Of a stretch of DNA of 64,000 nt, positions 38,216-48,045 are shown one piece after another. The notes under the pieces were generated by a model. That model had not been told where the DNA came from and did not search any database. It was given only the letters and a program-made list of their open reading frames with translations. The stretch spans positions 1,385,353 through 1,449,352 of the forward strand of contig JAOQNJ010000001.1 of the NCBI GenBank assembly GCA_025961275.1. Direction: 5' to 3'. A program made the position numbers and the translations under genes. Source of the stretch: Providencia alcalifaciens (lineage in GTDB: Bacteria; Pseudomonadota; Gammaproteobacteria; Enterobacterales; Enterobacteriaceae). Each line of letters opens with the position of its first letter. Within the stretch, counting starts at the first letter, position 1.

Positions 38216-38416
38216 CTATTCAACCTCATCCAGCCAAACCAATAAGATCGCTTCTAAAATCTTTTCGTTGGATTTTTGTGGCTCGTCATCAAACTCATCT
38301 AACTCACAAATCCATTGGTGCATATCAGTGAAACGCACCGTTTTTGGATCGACATCAGGGTACGCATCATACAGTGCTTCACCAATTTCACGGCTGTCAG
38401 TCCACCTCAGGCTCAT
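38216..38416 (-). CDS. iscX: Fe-S assembly protein IscX
   Basis: Small acidic protein that binds IscS and modulates Fe-S cluster assembly, acting with frataxin. 66 residues; [20 protein letters not shown] and [18 protein letters not shown] are near-identical to E. coli IscX. The ATG at 38416 begins the conserved protein; the open frame extends 11 codons upstream across the end of fdx. Last gene of the isc operon. Confidence 0.96.
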   Translation of the reverse strand: MSLRWTDSREIGEALYDAYPDVDPKTVRFTDMHQWICELDEFDDEPQKSNEKILEAILLVWLDEVE

Positions 38417-38448
38417 TTTGCTATTCCCCGCATAGTAGGTTCGACTCA

Positions 38449-38784
38449 TTAATGCTCACGAGCATGATTTATCGTATATTTAGGGATTTCTACGATCAGA
38501 TCTTCGTCTGAAACCAAGGCTTGGCAGCTTAAGCGACTTTCAGGTTCTAAACCCCATGCTTTATCCAACATGTCATCTTCGAGTTCAGTGCTTTCTTCAA
38601 GAGAATCAAAACCTTCACGAACGATGCAATGGCACGTAGTACAAGCGCATGATTTTTCGCAAGCGTGCTCAAGTTCAATACCAATGCGTAATGCCGCATT
38701 TAAAATTGACTCACCTTCTTGTGCATCAACAACCGCACCTTCAGGGCATAACACGGTATGAGGTAAAAAAACTATTTTAGGCAT
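38449..38784 (-). CDS. fdx: 2Fe-2S ferredoxin of the ISC system
   Basis: Electron carrier for Fe-S cluster assembly on IscU. 111 residues. The 2Fe-2S ligands are in [12 protein letters not shown] (CX5CX2C) near residues 42-51 with the fourth Cys in SRLSCQALV. The N-terminal [15 protein letters not shown] is typical. It starts 2 nt downstream of hscA. Confidence 0.97.
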   Translation of the reverse strand: MPKIVFLPHTVLCPEGAVVDAQEGESILNAALRIGIELEHACEKSCACTTCHCIVREGFDSLEESTELEDDMLDKAWGLEPESRLSCQALVSDEDLIVEIPKYTINHAREH

Positions 38785-38786
38785 AA

Positions 38787-40637
38787 TTATATCTCATCCA
38801 CAGATTGACCCGACAACGCCTGACGAATAGACGCATCCATCCTGCGAGCGGCAAAATCCTGTGATTGCTTATCCAGTTGTTTAATGGCACTTTCAATTGC
38901 GGTAGGGTCAGTGCCCTCTACCGCGTTAATTAACTCATTGACGGCATTATCAATCGCTGACTTTTCTTCTGGCGTCAGTAAATTGGCATCTTGCTCTAAT
39001 GCGCCCGTCAAACTCTCAAGCACTCTTGCCGCTTCAACTTTTTGCTCCGCTAAGCGGCGCGCATTCAAATCATCCTGCGCGTTAGTCATTGAGTCTTTAA
39101 TCATGTTTGAAATTTCATTATCGGTTAACCCATAAGAAGGCTTCACCTGAATTGATGCGACGACACCCGTAGATTTTTCCATCGCACTGACACTTAACAA
39201 CCCATCAGCATCAACTTGGAACGTCACACGAATATGTGCGCCACCCGCCGCCATTGCAGGAATACCGCGTAAGGCAAAACGAGCAAGTGAACGACAATCC
39301 GACACCATTTCGCGTTCACCTTGCACAACATGAACCGACATAGCAGTCTGACCATCTTTAAATGTGGTGAACTCTTGGGCACGAGCAACTGGTATAGTGG
39401 TATTACGAGGGATCACTTTTTCAACCAATCCACCCATGGTTTCAAGGCCTAAGGATAACGGGATCACATCTAACAACAGCATGTCACTGTCTGGTTTGTT
39501 ACCCACCAAAATATCAGCCTGAATCGATGCGCCTATCGCCACTACTTTATCCGGATCAATTGAGGTTAAAGGCTGTTTACCAAAGAACTCGCCGACTTTG
39601 TTTCTGACTAAGGGTACCCTTGTCGACCCACCTACCATCACAACATTTAAAATTTCGTCAGCATCAACTTGTGCATCTTTTAATGCGCGGCGACAAGCCA
39701 TTAAGGTACGTTTGATGTGGCTTTGGATCAGTTGCTCAAACACCTCACGCTGAATTTCACCTTGCCATTGTGGCAGTGAGATTTGTGCCGTCTCAGCAGT
39801 ACTTAACGCAATTTTAGCGTCCGTTGCTGCATTCAATAATTGGCGATTTAAACGATGGTCACCTTGGGTTGATATCCCTGCTTGCTCGGTAATCCACTGC
39901 GCTAAGACTTGGTCGAAATCATCACCGCCAAGTGCCGTATCACCGCCAGTTGCTAAGACTTCGAATACACCGCGACTTAGCCGTAATATGGATACATCAA
40001 ATGTTCCTCCGCCTAAATCATAAACAGCAATGACCCCTTCTTGGCCTGAATCAAGACCATAGGCAATCGCGGCTGCAGTTGGTTCGTTTAATAGGCGTAA
40101 CACATGCAAACCGGCAAGGCGGGCTGCATCTTTAGTGCCTTGGCGCTGAGCATCATCAAAATAAGCAGGCACAGTAATCACCACGCCGTCCATTTCACCA
40201 CCCAGTGTTTCTTCTGCCCTATTAGCGAGCGTTTTTAATATGTCAGAAGAAACTTGAATAGGATCAACTTGTCCTGCAGCAGTTTGAATAAAAGGTAAGC
40301 CATTTTCACTCGCCGTCAGATTGTAAGGAAGCTCAGGGTAACGCTGTTGAATATCCGCTAAGGACCGTCCCACCATTCTTTTGACCGAGATGATGGTATT
40401 GACTGGATCATGCTCAGACAATCGCTTCGCCGCCCAACCAACTTGTTTATTATCGGCTTGATAATTGACGATAGAGGGTAAGAGGTAATGCCCTTCATGA
40501 TCGGGTAAAACAGCGGCTTCACCACTACGTACACTCGCTATTAAAGAGTGTGTTGTACCAAGGTCAATGCCCGCTGCTAATTTACGTTGGTGCGGCGCAG
40601 CTGTCATACCCGGTTCGCTAATTTGAAGTAGTGACAT
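38787..40637 (-). CDS. hscA: Chaperone protein HscA
   Basis: Hsp70-class chaperone specialised for transfer of Fe-S clusters from IscU, working with HscB. 616 residues. ATPase motifs [42 protein letters not shown]; substrate domain with [13 protein letters not shown] and IPRNTTIP. It matches E. coli HscA in length. It overlaps nothing but lies 11 nt after hscB and 2 nt before fdx. Confidence 0.97.
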   Translation of the reverse strand: MSLLQISEPGMTAAPHQRKLAAGIDLGTTHSLIASVRSGEAAVLPDHEGHYLLPSIVNYQADNKQVGWAAKRLSEHDPVNTIISVKRMVGRSLADIQQRYPELPYNLTASENGLPFIQTAAGQVDPIQVSSDILKTLANRAEETLGGEMDGVVITVPAYFDDAQRQGTKDAARLAGLHVLRLLNEPTAAAIAYGLDSGQEGVIAVYDLGGGTFDVSILRLSRGVFEVLATGGDTALGGDDFDQVLAQWITEQAGISTQGDHRLNRQLLNAATDAKIALSTAETAQISLPQWQGEIQREVFEQLIQSHIKRTLMACRRALKDAQVDADEILNVVMVGGSTRVPLVRNKVGEFFGKQPLTSIDPDKVVAIGASIQADILVGNKPDSDMLLLDVIPLSLGLETMGGLVEKVIPRNTTIPVARAQEFTTFKDGQTAMSVHVVQGEREMVSDCRSLARFALRGIPAMAAGGAHIRVTFQVDADGLLSVSAMEKSTGVVASIQVKPSYGLTDNEISNMIKDSMTNAQDDLNARRLAEQKVEAARVLESLTGALEQDANLLTPEEKSAIDNAVNELINAVEGTDPTAIESAIKQLDKQSQDFAARRMDASIRQALSGQSVDEI

Positions 40638-40648
40638 CGTCGTTTCTC

Positions 40649-41170
40649 TTAAAAATCATCCAGTAAACGTTCTTCGAGCTGCTCAGCGTGCTGCTGTAAC
40701 TTATCTAGAAAACGCAATTTACGCACAGTATCTGCCGCTTGTTCCCATTGCTCACTATCAAGTTGTGACACCATCAGCGTTGAACGTTCTCGCTGCATTT
40801 CCTTCACTCTCGCCATAAAATTGACTAACAAATCGGCTGCATTATGGCTATTCTCGATATTATCGAGTTCTTCACGTAGCTCAAGTTGCTCCATTAAAAA
40901 CACAGTATCCTGCATCGTGTGTTGTTCGTTGTTAATATCGAACCCTTGGAGCAATAACATGTATTCTGCGCGTCTAAGTGGATGGCGAAGTGCTTGATAG
41001 GCTGCGTTAATATTAGCAGTTTGTTGAATTGATTGCAGTTTCTCCTGTTCAGTACAGGTTGCAAAGCGATCTGGGTGATATTGACGCTGTAGCGATTGAA
41101 AACACTGGGTCAGTTGTTTACTGTCTATCGCATAGCTCTGGGTTAATCCAAAAAGAGTAAAATAATCCAT
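40649..41170 (-). CDS. hscB: Co-chaperone protein HscB
   Basis: J-domain co-chaperone that recruits IscU to HscA and stimulates its ATPase. 173 residues. The J-domain HPD motif is in [15 protein letters not shown] (about residues 31-35). The C-terminal three-helix bundle that binds IscU contains [18 protein letters not shown]. It is preceded by an unusually long 448-bp gap from iscA. Confidence 0.96.
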   Translation of the reverse strand: MDYFTLFGLTQSYAIDSKQLTQCFQSLQRQYHPDRFATCTEQEKLQSIQQTANINAAYQALRHPLRRAEYMLLLQGFDINNEQHTMQDTVFLMEQLELREELDNIENSHNAADLLVNFMARVKEMQRERSTLMVSQLDSEQWEQAADTVRKLRFLDKLQQHAEQLEERLLDDF

Positions 41171-41402
41171 AAGTGCTTAGTTTCTCAAACAGGAATACCA
41201 ATGCAATTATCGTGAAAATCATTGACTCTGACACATCATGCAAACTGATAGAGATAAAGTCTGAATTAACTCACGTAATCACGATGTTTGACCATCGTGA
41301 CATGTCACAATAATTTATTTTTATCTAGCAGATTTCATGATACAGCCAGCGATTCATTCATCTGAGGCATTGTGCTCCAAAGGATGGCGCTTTTATGCTG
41401 TA
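41171..41402. promoter_or_regulatory. Long iscA-hscB gap with dyads
   Basis: This part of the iscA-hscB gap holds a hairpin CACGATG-TTTGAC-CATCGTG (41280-41299) overlapping a 12-bp palindrome GTGACATGTCAC (41297-41308). The 14 bases CGTGACATGTCACA are identical to those in the cysA-cysM gap at 4531-4544. Either a regulator site, or an RNA element splitting the isc and hsc halves of the operon; both are inference. Confidence 0.45.
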
Positions 41403-41529
41403 TATACTCAAAATAATTCAAATTGCGGCTAGGCGACAAATGAAGATAGTCGGGGGGCATAGATAAACTATGTGACTCGGCTAGCTGAGTGCCGTCAACA
41501 ACGCTGTAACTTGAAGTAAGACGAGTATA
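41403..41529. repeat. ERIC element inside the isc operon
   Basis: Full-length ERIC of about 127 bp, from ATACTCAAAATAATTCAAATTG to GTAACTTGAAGTAAGACGAGTAT (key motifs only: AATAATTCAAATTG and ACTTGAAGTAAGACG), with the central ATAGATAAACTATGTGAC dyad. It lies between iscA and hscB. Confidence 0.9.
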
Positions 41530-41618
41530 AGCAACGAAATTCTTCTCACTTAACTATATCTAGAATCATTTAAAGTACAGATAAATACATTGGTTAAAAT
41601 ATTGACTAAAGGAAGACA

Positions 41619-41942
41619 TTAAACGTGAAAGCTTTCACCACAACCGCATTCACTGCTGACGTTTGGGTTATTAAATTTAAAGCCTTCGTTTAATCCTTCT
41701 TTGACAAAATCCAGCTCAGTACCCTCTAAATAGATGATACTTTTACCATCAATAATCACTTTCACACCTTTGTCTTCAATCACGGTGTCTTCTTCATTGA
41801 TAGTATCGGCAAATTCGAGAATATAAGCCATGCCTGAACAGCCTGATGTTCTTACGCCAAGGCGTAAACCTTCACCTTTACCACGGCTTGCTAGGAATGC
41901 TTGGATGCGTTGCGCAGCACTTTCTGTAAGAGAAATAGACAT
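41619..41942 (-). CDS. iscA: Iron-sulfur cluster assembly protein IscA
   Basis: A-type carrier that receives clusters from IscU and delivers them, notably to 4Fe-4S enzymes. 107 residues. The three ligand cysteines are in [12 protein letters not shown] and the C-terminal [11 protein letters not shown]. The ATG at 41942 follows GAGG; the frame is open four codons upstream. Confidence 0.97.
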   Translation of the reverse strand: MSISLTESAAQRIQAFLASRGKGEGLRLGVRTSGCSGMAYILEFADTINEEDTVIEDKGVKVIIDGKSIIYLEGTELDFVKEGLNEGFKFNNPNVSSECGCGESFHV

Positions 41943-42090
41943 TGCGAACCTCACTTAGAAACAAACAAGGCAGATACTTTCTAACTCGTTGCATCCGCCT
42001 TAAAATCGTTATTATTATATCGGCCAATTATTGTGCCGCACTGGCTTTCTTTGAAGCACATCATGTGGCGTGCAAATCGATATTAAAGCG

Positions 42091-42477
42091 TTATTTTCCT
42101 TGGCGCTTGCTTTTATAATCCGCAATGGCGGCTTTAATAGCATCTTCCGCTAGGATAGAGCAGTGAATTTTTACGGGTGGCAGTTCTAACTCTTCTGCGA
42201 TAGCTGTATTTTTGATGGATCCAGCTTCATCAAGGCTTTTGCCTTTCATCCACTCAGTCACTAACGAGCTTGATGCAATTGCAGAACCACAACCATAAGT
42301 TTTGAAGCGTGCATCTTCAATAATGCCGTCATCACTCACTTTGATTTGCAGTTTCATCACGTCACCACAAGCAGGTGCACCAACCATGCCACTACCGACG
42401 CTTGGGTCGCTATTGTCAAATGAACCCACGTTACGTGGATTTTCATAATGATCGATTACTTTTTCGCTATATGCCAT
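42091..42477 (-). CDS. iscU: Fe-S cluster scaffold protein IscU
   Basis: Scaffold on which IscS sulfur and iron are assembled into a 2Fe-2S cluster. 128 residues, as in E. coli. Ligand cysteines lie in GAPACGDVMKLQI, KTYGCGSAIASSS and LPPVKIHCSILAEDAIK; the LPPVK motif is the HscA recognition site. It is 24 nt downstream of iscS. Confidence 0.98.
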   Translation of the reverse strand: MAYSEKVIDHYENPRNVGSFDNSDPSVGSGMVGAPACGDVMKLQIKVSDDGIIEDARFKTYGCGSAIASSSLVTEWMKGKSLDEAGSIKNTAIAEELELPPVKIHCSILAEDAIKAAIADYKSKRQGK

Positions 42478-42501
42478 TTTTGAACTCCTGAAACCGTCTG
42501 A

Positions 42502-43716
42502 TTAATGGTGAGACCATTCGATGCTGTTAAGATCTACGCCGTCTTTGAACATTTCCCATAACGGTGACAGCTCACGTAAGTGACCAATTGCGCCATGAAT
42601 TTGTTTGATTGCATAGTCAATTTCTTCTACTGTCGTAAAGCGACCAAACGAGAAACGGATGGAGCTATGAGCTAGCTCATCATTCATGCCGAGTGCGCGC
42701 AAAACATAAGAAGGTTCAAGGCTTGCTGATGTACATGCAGAGCCAGATGATACAGCCAAATCTTTAAGAGACATCATCAGTGATTCACCTTCAACATAGT
42801 TGAAGCTGACATTCAGAATGTGTGGAGCACCATTTTCTAAGTCACCATTGAGGTAGACTTCTTCAATATCTTTGATGCCATTCCAAAGACGCAGACGTAA
42901 TTCACGCAAACGTGCAGATTCATCCGCCATCTCTTCTTTGGCAATACGGTAAGCTTCGCCCATGCCAACAATTTGGTGAACAGGTAAGGTACCCGAACGC
43001 ATGCCGCGCTCATGACCACCACCATGTTGCTGAGCTTCTAGGCGAATACGTGGCTTGCGACGCACATACAGTGCGCCAATGCCCATTGGCCCATATAACT
43101 TATGTGCAGAAAAGGACATCAAATCAACTTTCAGTGCTGACAAATCGATAGGTAATTTACCGACGCTTTGAGTTGCATCGACATGGAAAACAATGTTGCG
43201 GCTACGGCACATTTCGCCAATAGCTTCAATATCTTGAACAATACCAATTTCGTTATTTACATGCATGATGGAAACAAGGATCGTATCGTCGCGTAATGCA
43301 GCTTCGAGGTCTGTTAGATTAATGAGCCCACTGCGCTCTGGGGAGAGATATGTTACCTCAAAACCTTCACGCTCAAGTTGGCGGCAAGTATCCAGAACAG
43401 CTTTATGCTCAGTTTTACAGGTGATGATATGTTTGCCTTTCTTTTGATAGAAATTAGCAGCACCTTTAATCGCTAAGTTGTCAGATTCTGTTGCACCCGA
43501 AGTTAATACGATTTCGCGAGGATCGGCATTAACCAATTCAGCGATTTGATTACGCGCAATATCAACGGCTTCTTCTGCTTGCCAACCAAAACGGTGGGAA
43601 CGCGAAGCTGGGTTACCAAAAATGCCGTCCATAGTTAAACATTGCATCATTTTTTCAGCTACGCGTGGGTCAACAGGCGTTGTCGCTGAATAATCTAGAT
43701 AGATAGGTAATTTCAT
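42502..43716 (-). CDS. iscS: Cysteine desulfurase IscS
   Basis: PLP enzyme that takes sulfur from cysteine for Fe-S clusters, tRNA thiolation and cofactors. 404 residues. The PLP Lys is in [17 protein letters not shown] (about residue 206), and the catalytic Cys in [19 protein letters not shown] (about 328). The start [19 protein letters not shown] is conserved. First structural gene after iscR. Confidence 0.98.
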   Translation of the reverse strand: MKLPIYLDYSATTPVDPRVAEKMMQCLTMDGIFGNPASRSHRFGWQAEEAVDIARNQIAELVNADPREIVLTSGATESDNLAIKGAANFYQKKGKHIITCKTEHKAVLDTCRQLEREGFEVTYLSPERSGLINLTDLEAALRDDTILVSIMHVNNEIGIVQDIEAIGEMCRSRNIVFHVDATQSVGKLPIDLSALKVDLMSFSAHKLYGPMGIGALYVRRKPRIRLEAQQHGGGHERGMRSGTLPVHQIVGMGEAYRIAKEEMADESARLRELRLRLWNGIKDIEEVYLNGDLENGAPHILNVSFNYVEGESLMMSLKDLAVSSGSACTSASLEPSYVLRALGMNDELAHSSIRFSFGRFTTVEEIDYAIKQIHGAIGHLRELSPLWEMFKDGVDLNSIEWSHH

Positions 43717-43841
43717 TGCTCAGTTACTCCAAAAGACAAATTGTCTTTAATGCCTAAAGATACTGTGGTGATAACCGCTAAATAACTCGCTAAGCTCCAC
43801 CATTTTATGTATCGACTACAATTTATTCATCTATTTTAGGG

Positions 43842-44339
43842 TCAAGCACGAACATTAATAATCGTGTCTGGGAAAAGACCATTTTGTATAGCTCTACGTT
43901 TTTCGTTGTCTTGCCTATCTGCAACAACCATCACTTCCTGATTTTTTACCAACTCATCAAGGCTGATACTACTCAGGAAATCGGTAATTCGAGTGCTGAG
44001 GTCACGCCATAAAGCATGGGTCAGACAACGATCGCCATTTTGGCAACCTTCTTTGCTGCCTTTACAACGTGTCGCATCAACAGATTCATCAACCGCAGCA
44101 ATTACCTGTGCAACAAAAATTTGATCTGCATCGCGGCCTAGTAGATAACCACCACCCGGACCACGAACGCTAGAAACAAGTTCGTTTTTGCGTAAGCGAG
44201 AAAATAGTTGCTCAAGATAAGAAAGGGAAATTCCCTGACGCTCGGAAATATCAGCAAGTGGGACTGGCCCAGACTGAGAGTGTAAGGCAACATCTAACAT
44301 TGCCGTTACGGCATAACGCCCTTTGGAAGTGAGTCTCAT
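43842..44339 (-). CDS. iscR: Fe-S cluster-responsive regulator IscR
   Basis: Rrf2-family transcription factor. With a 2Fe-2S cluster it represses the isc operon; the apo form activates suf. 165 residues. An N-terminal winged helix ([21 protein letters not shown] to [15 protein letters not shown], then SVRGPGGGY) and the three cluster cysteines in [20 protein letters not shown] (about residues 92-104). Two type-1 IscR boxes stand directly upstream. Confidence 0.98.
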   Translation of the reverse strand: MRLTSKGRYAVTAMLDVALHSQSGPVPLADISERQGISLSYLEQLFSRLRKNELVSSVRGPGGGYLLGRDADQIFVAQVIAAVDESVDATRCKGSKEGCQNGDRCLTHALWRDLSTRITDFLSSISLDELVKNQEVMVVADRQDNEKRRAIQNGLFPDTIINVRA

Positions 44340-44377
44340 AACATATACTCCATGGTAAAATATGGGCGAATTGTGAC

Positions 44378-44427
44378 ATTCCCGACTAATTTAGTCAACT
44401 ATTTACCCGACTAATTTACTCAAGTAT
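44378..44427 (-). promoter_or_regulatory. Two type-1 IscR boxes before iscR
   Basis: Adjacent 25-bp dyads at 44378-44402 and 44403-44427. Both fit the type-1 motif: CCCGACTAATTTAGTCAAC in the first and CCCGACTAATTTACTCAAG in the second, each with the AT-rich GACT-N5-AGTC core. They overlap the place expected for the iscR promoter and imply cluster-dependent self-repression, as in E. coli. Confidence 0.88.
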
Positions 44428-44445
44428 TATTCACCGAAAAATAGA

Positions 44446-45177
44446 TTACTTTTTCGCCCATTTTTCTACCGAAGTCAGGATGCCACGTAAAATGTGTAGC
44501 TCTTGAGTTTCAATGTGTGCGCGCGTAAATAGACGTCTTAGTTTATTCATGATCAGCCCTGGATGCGCCTTACGAATAAAGCCTGACTCATTCAAGACAC
44601 TTTCAAGATGAACATAAAAACGCTCAACATCTTCCGAAGGTGGATATTCTACCTCTGATTCTTCCGATAACGCAGGCTTGTTTTGATCCATGGCTAAATA
44701 AGCCATGCGAATTTCGTAGCTCACCAATTGGACAGCCATTGCGAGGTTAAGCGAACCATACTCAGGGTTGGTCGGAATATACAAATGATATTGGCATTTT
44801 TGTAGCTCTTCATTTGTCAATCCAATGCGCTCACGACCAAAAATAATTGCGACAGGGGCTGTCTTCGCTTGTTCTATTGATTTTTCACCACATTCACGAG
44901 GTGCCACCATAGGCCAAGAAAGCGTACGTGAACGCGCGCTAGTGCCAATCACCAATTTACAGCCTTCTAAAGCTTCATCGAGCGAATTGACTATTTTAGC
45001 ATTGCCTATCACGTCACTAGCACCCGCAGAAAGTGCGATGGAATGTGAGTCAGGTTGAACAAGTGGATTAACGAGGTACAGATTAGAAAGCCCCATCGTT
45101 TTCATGGCACGAGCTGTAGAGCCCATGTTGCCTGTATGCGAGGTTTCAACAAGGATAATGCGGATATTGTCTAACAT
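44446..45177 (-). CDS. trmJ: tRNA (cytidine/uridine-2'-O-)-methyltransferase TrmJ
   Basis: SPOUT-class enzyme that 2'-O-methylates position 32 of several tRNAs. 243 residues. The SAM-binding knot is formed by [40 protein letters not shown] (key motif SLNLAMAV), and the N-terminal [23 protein letters not shown]-terminal helical tail makes the dimer. Divergent to suhB. Confidence 0.96.
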   Translation of the reverse strand: MLDNIRIILVETSHTGNMGSTARAMKTMGLSNLYLVNPLVQPDSHSIALSAGASDVIGNAKIVNSLDEALEGCKLVIGTSARSRTLSWPMVAPRECGEKSIEQAKTAPVAIIFGRERIGLTNEELQKCQYHLYIPTNPEYGSLNLAMAVQLVSYEIRMAYLAMDQNKPALSEESEVEYPPSEDVERFYVHLESVLNESGFIRKAHPGLIMNKLRRLFTRAHIETQELHILRGILTSVEKWAKK

Positions 45178-45301
45178 GATTTATACGTTTTGATGAAAAA
45201 TAATCGCAATAGTCTATCACAAAATTGATTATTGTAATGAAGATCTATATAATCCGCGCACTCAAAGTTTTCGTTCTTTAACATCCCAGTGGAAAAAGCC
45301 C

Positions 45302-46105
45302 ATGCATCCGATGCTTAACATCGCCATACGTGCCGCACGTAAGGCCGGTAATCACATAGCCAAATGCTATGAAACGCCTGATAATGTTCAAATTACACAG
45401 AAAGGCACTAATGACTTCGTCACTAACGTTGACCGTGAATCTGAGCATCTTATTATTGACGTCATTCGTAAATCTTACCCAGACCACACAATCATCACTG
45501 AAGAAAGTGGTGAATTATTAGGTAAAGATGATGATGTTCAATGGGTAGTTGATCCACTGGATGGCACTACCAACTTCACAAAACGCCTCCCACACTTTGC
45601 TGTTTCTATCGCTGTCCGCGTCAAAGGTCGTACAGAAGTCGCTGTTGTTTATGATCCAATGCGTAACGAGTTATTTAGCTCAGTTCGCGGTCAAGGCTCA
45701 CAACTGAATGGTTATCGCCTACGCGGCGCTGATGCTCGCGAGCTCAATGGTACTATCGTAGCAACAGGTTTCCCTTTCAAACAAAAACAACACTCAGTTG
45801 TGTTCATGAAAATCATGAGTAAAATGTTTGACAGCTGTGCTGATTTCCGTCGTACGGGTTCTGCTGCTCTGGATTTATGCTATGTGGCTGCAGGCCGTGT
45901 TGATGCTTACTTTGAAATTGGTTTAAAACCATGGGACTTCATGGGTGGTGAGCTGATCATGCGTGAAGCTGGTGGCATCATGACTGATTTCGTTGGTAAC
46001 CATAACTATTTAGCATCAGGTAATATCGTTGCAGGTAGCCCACGTATCGTTAAAGATATTCTGACGGTTATGCGTGAAGAATTATCTGAAGCATTAAAGC
46101 GTTAA
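45302..46105 (+). CDS. suhB: Inositol-1-monophosphatase family protein SuhB
   Basis: Mg-dependent phosphatase fold; in E. coli its main role is as a partner of the rRNA antitermination complex. 267 residues. Metal and phosphate motifs are EESGE, WVVDPLDGTTNFTKRLPHF, and GLKPWDFMGGELIMREAGG. The start MHPMLNIAIRAARKAG is conserved. It faces away from trmJ; a strong terminator follows. Confidence 0.97.
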   Translation: MHPMLNIAIRAARKAGNHIAKCYETPDNVQITQKGTNDFVTNVDRESEHLIIDVIRKSYPDHTIITEESGELLGKDDDVQWVVDPLDGTTNFTKRLPHFAVSIAVRVKGRTEVAVVYDPMRNELFSSVRGQGSQLNGYRLRGADARELNGTIVATGFPFKQKQHSVVFMKIMSKMFDSCADFRRTGSAALDLCYVAAGRVDAYFEIGLKPWDFMGGELIMREAGGIMTDFVGNHNYLASGNIVAGSPRIVKDILTVMREELSEALKR

Positions 46106-46114
46106 TATAATATT

Positions 46115-46143
46115 AAGGCGTTAGGCAACTTCTAACGCCTTTT
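46115..46143 (+). terminator. suhB terminator
   Basis: Perfect 8-bp core stem GGCGTTAG / CTAACGCC flanked by AA/TT, 7-nt loop, then TTTTCATTT; 10 nt after the suhB stop. Confidence 0.92.
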
Positions 46144-46583
46144 CATTTCATAAAAAACTTATAATATTTATTTCCATTCGATTTAAAATTAATAGATAAT
46201 AAAAATATATCTTACCAACCAAACTGAAGATGGATGAACATAATCAATTAATGCATTTAATTATAGGCATCGTTTCCCACTCCGTACCATTATTTAATAA
46301 TATCATTAAACCAATCTAAAATGATATTGTTAATATTAAAATCAAATCACCACCATAATAATCAACATGAGAAATAACATCGATAATTAATAGATGAATG
46401 ACATTTACATTGAAAAAAATGAAAACAAATAAATGGTACATATTACTTTACCTATATAAATATTTCAATTCCATTAAATTCATATACCTGCATTTAGTTA
46501 AAATAAAATCAAAAAAAATACTTAATTTGATTTGAAATAAACATTAAAACTAACTAATCTCAATTAAGCTAAATAAATTTATC
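46144..46583. other. AT-rich upstream region of the fimbrial operon
   Basis: About 440 bp with strikingly low GC and no open frame. It sits between the suhB terminator and the 12-bp tandem repeat. The fimbrial promoter is likely in or next to it; many AT-rich hexamers prevent choosing one. The AT-richness is typical of H-NS-bound fimbrial promoters, by inference. Confidence 0.5.
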
Positions 46584-46650
46584 TTTAGCTGGGATTTTAG
46601 CTGGGATTTTAGCTGGGATTTTAGCTGGGATTTTAGCTGGGATTTTAGCT
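46584..46650. repeat. 12-bp tandem repeat upstream of fimbrial operon
   Basis: Five perfect copies of GGGATTTTAGCT (46591-46650) preceded by a partial TTTAGCT, about 45-55 bp before the first pilin ATG. A change of one copy shifts spacing by 12 bp, a little over one helical turn. Such promoter-proximal repeats can tune or switch fimbrial transcription, as known in other pathogens; here that is inference. Confidence 0.97.
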
Positions 46651-46703
46651 AATATATATACCACAAAAATAAATTTTATTTCGTAGTTTAATCTATGGCA
46701 TTT

Positions 46704-47299
46704 ATGGAGTTAGCTATATTTAAATACATATTTTCTTTTTTTTATTATTTATTTCTACTGTATTAAATTCGGCATTAGCCGTTACCGCTGGCGGTGGTAG
46801 CATTTCATTTAATGGTGCTATTAGTGATACTACCTGTACCATTAATGGAGGAAATAGTGCGAGCTTTACTATTTTACTCGATCCAATTAGCATCTCAGAT
46901 GCAGGAACTAATGCAAATACCATTATTCAAAAGAATCAAAAACAATTTTCATTAACTTTTTCTGATTGTGCCGTTGTCCCTAGCTCAGGAGCTAATCTAA
47001 AAATTAGCTTCGCTCCTTCAAGCAACATTTCATCCTCTGGTCTTTATTTAGTTAATGATACTGTAAACGAAAATGATCCAACAAAAGCAATGAATGTTGG
47101 TTTCAGTTTATCAAAAGTTACCACACCTACAGTTGCAATCTCATTAAACTCGCCTTTTGATACAGGCCTGAGAGGAAATTTAATGGGGGGTAATAATGAA
47201 GTATTAACGCTAATTGCAAGTTATTACAAAACCAATACTGCCGATGCCAAAGCAGGTCTTTTACACTCTAATGTGATTTATACAGTCTCTTATCTCTAA
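46704..47299 (+). pseudogene. Major fimbrial subunit, frame broken at a T(8) tract
   Basis: Pilin of the FimA type; the mature part AVTAGGGSISFNGAISDTTC then CTINGG, a second Cys in LTFSDCAVV, and the C-terminal VIYTVSYL are typical, and the Cys pair would form the pilin disulfide. ATG 46704 opens MELAIFKYIFSFF, then at the T(8) run (46736-46743) the frame ends in a stop at 46764. One more T would give MELAIFKYIFSFFLLFIS then TVLNSALAV, a normal signal peptide joined to the pilin. An ATG at 46695 in the same frame is possible. Phase-variable OFF state, decay, or a sequencing slip. Confidence 0.82.
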
Positions 47300-47339
47300 C
47301 CCTAAAACTAGGCTCATTTGAGCCTTTTAGGAAAAGATC

Positions 47340-48032
47340 ATGATGAAAATATTTTTATTATTAGCCATTATTTTATTCTCAAAAAATGTGATCGCAAATG
47401 TTATTATTAACGGAACTCGTATTATTTACCCTGAACAAAGCGATAGTGTTACTATTCAATTAACCAACTATAGTACAACGCCTTCTTTAGTTCAGTCATG
47501 GATAGATAGTGGTGATAGTAATTCAATCCCTGAGGATACTGATTCCTCTTTTTATCTTTACCCGCCAATTGTTAAAATAGACGGTTTACAAGGGCAGCAA
47601 TTAAAACTGAAAAATGTTGTTCAAAATCTTCCAGCTAATATTGAAAGTGTGTTTTATCTCAATATATTAGATATTCCTAAAACGTCTGAATTGACGAAAG
47701 GTAAGAATACAATACAGCTAGCACTACGTTCACGTATTAAAATTTTCTATCGCCCTAAAGGGTTAACAGAAATACCAGATAAAGCATATGAAAAAATCAG
47801 CTACCAATTAAAAGATAATTACATTTTAGTCAAAAATAATTCTCAATATTATTTTACTATTGCATCAATAACATCAGCGAATAATAAAAGTGAATCGTAT
47901 ATTGATGCTGAAATGATCCATCCTCTATCTTCTAAAGCACTCCCATTAAAAGAAAATTTCAAAAATCATGATTTATTAATAACCTACATTACCGACTATG
48001 GTGTTTATAAATCAAAAAGTATCAAACTTTAA
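47340..48032 (+). CDS. Periplasmic fimbrial chaperone (first)
   Basis: PapD/FimC-family chaperone that holds pilin subunits by donor-strand complementation and passes them to the usher. Signal peptide MMKIFLLLAIILFSKNVIA, then VIINGTRIIYPEQSDSVTIQLTNYS, with SLVQSWIDSGD and SVFYLNILDIP, all chaperone landmarks; the Arg in IINGTR and the Lys in ALRSRIKIFYRPKGL form the subunit-binding pair. 230 residues. Intact, directly after the pilin gene. Confidence 0.93.
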   Translation: MMKIFLLLAIILFSKNVIANVIINGTRIIYPEQSDSVTIQLTNYSTTPSLVQSWIDSGDSNSIPEDTDSSFYLYPPIVKIDGLQGQQLKLKNVVQNLPANIESVFYLNILDIPKTSELTKGKNTIQLALRSRIKIFYRPKGLTEIPDKAYEKISYQLKDNYILVKNNSQYYFTIASITSANNKSESYIDAEMIHPLSSKALPLKENFKNHDLLITYITDYGVYKSKSIKL

Positions 48033-48045
48033 AAGAAGATACATC

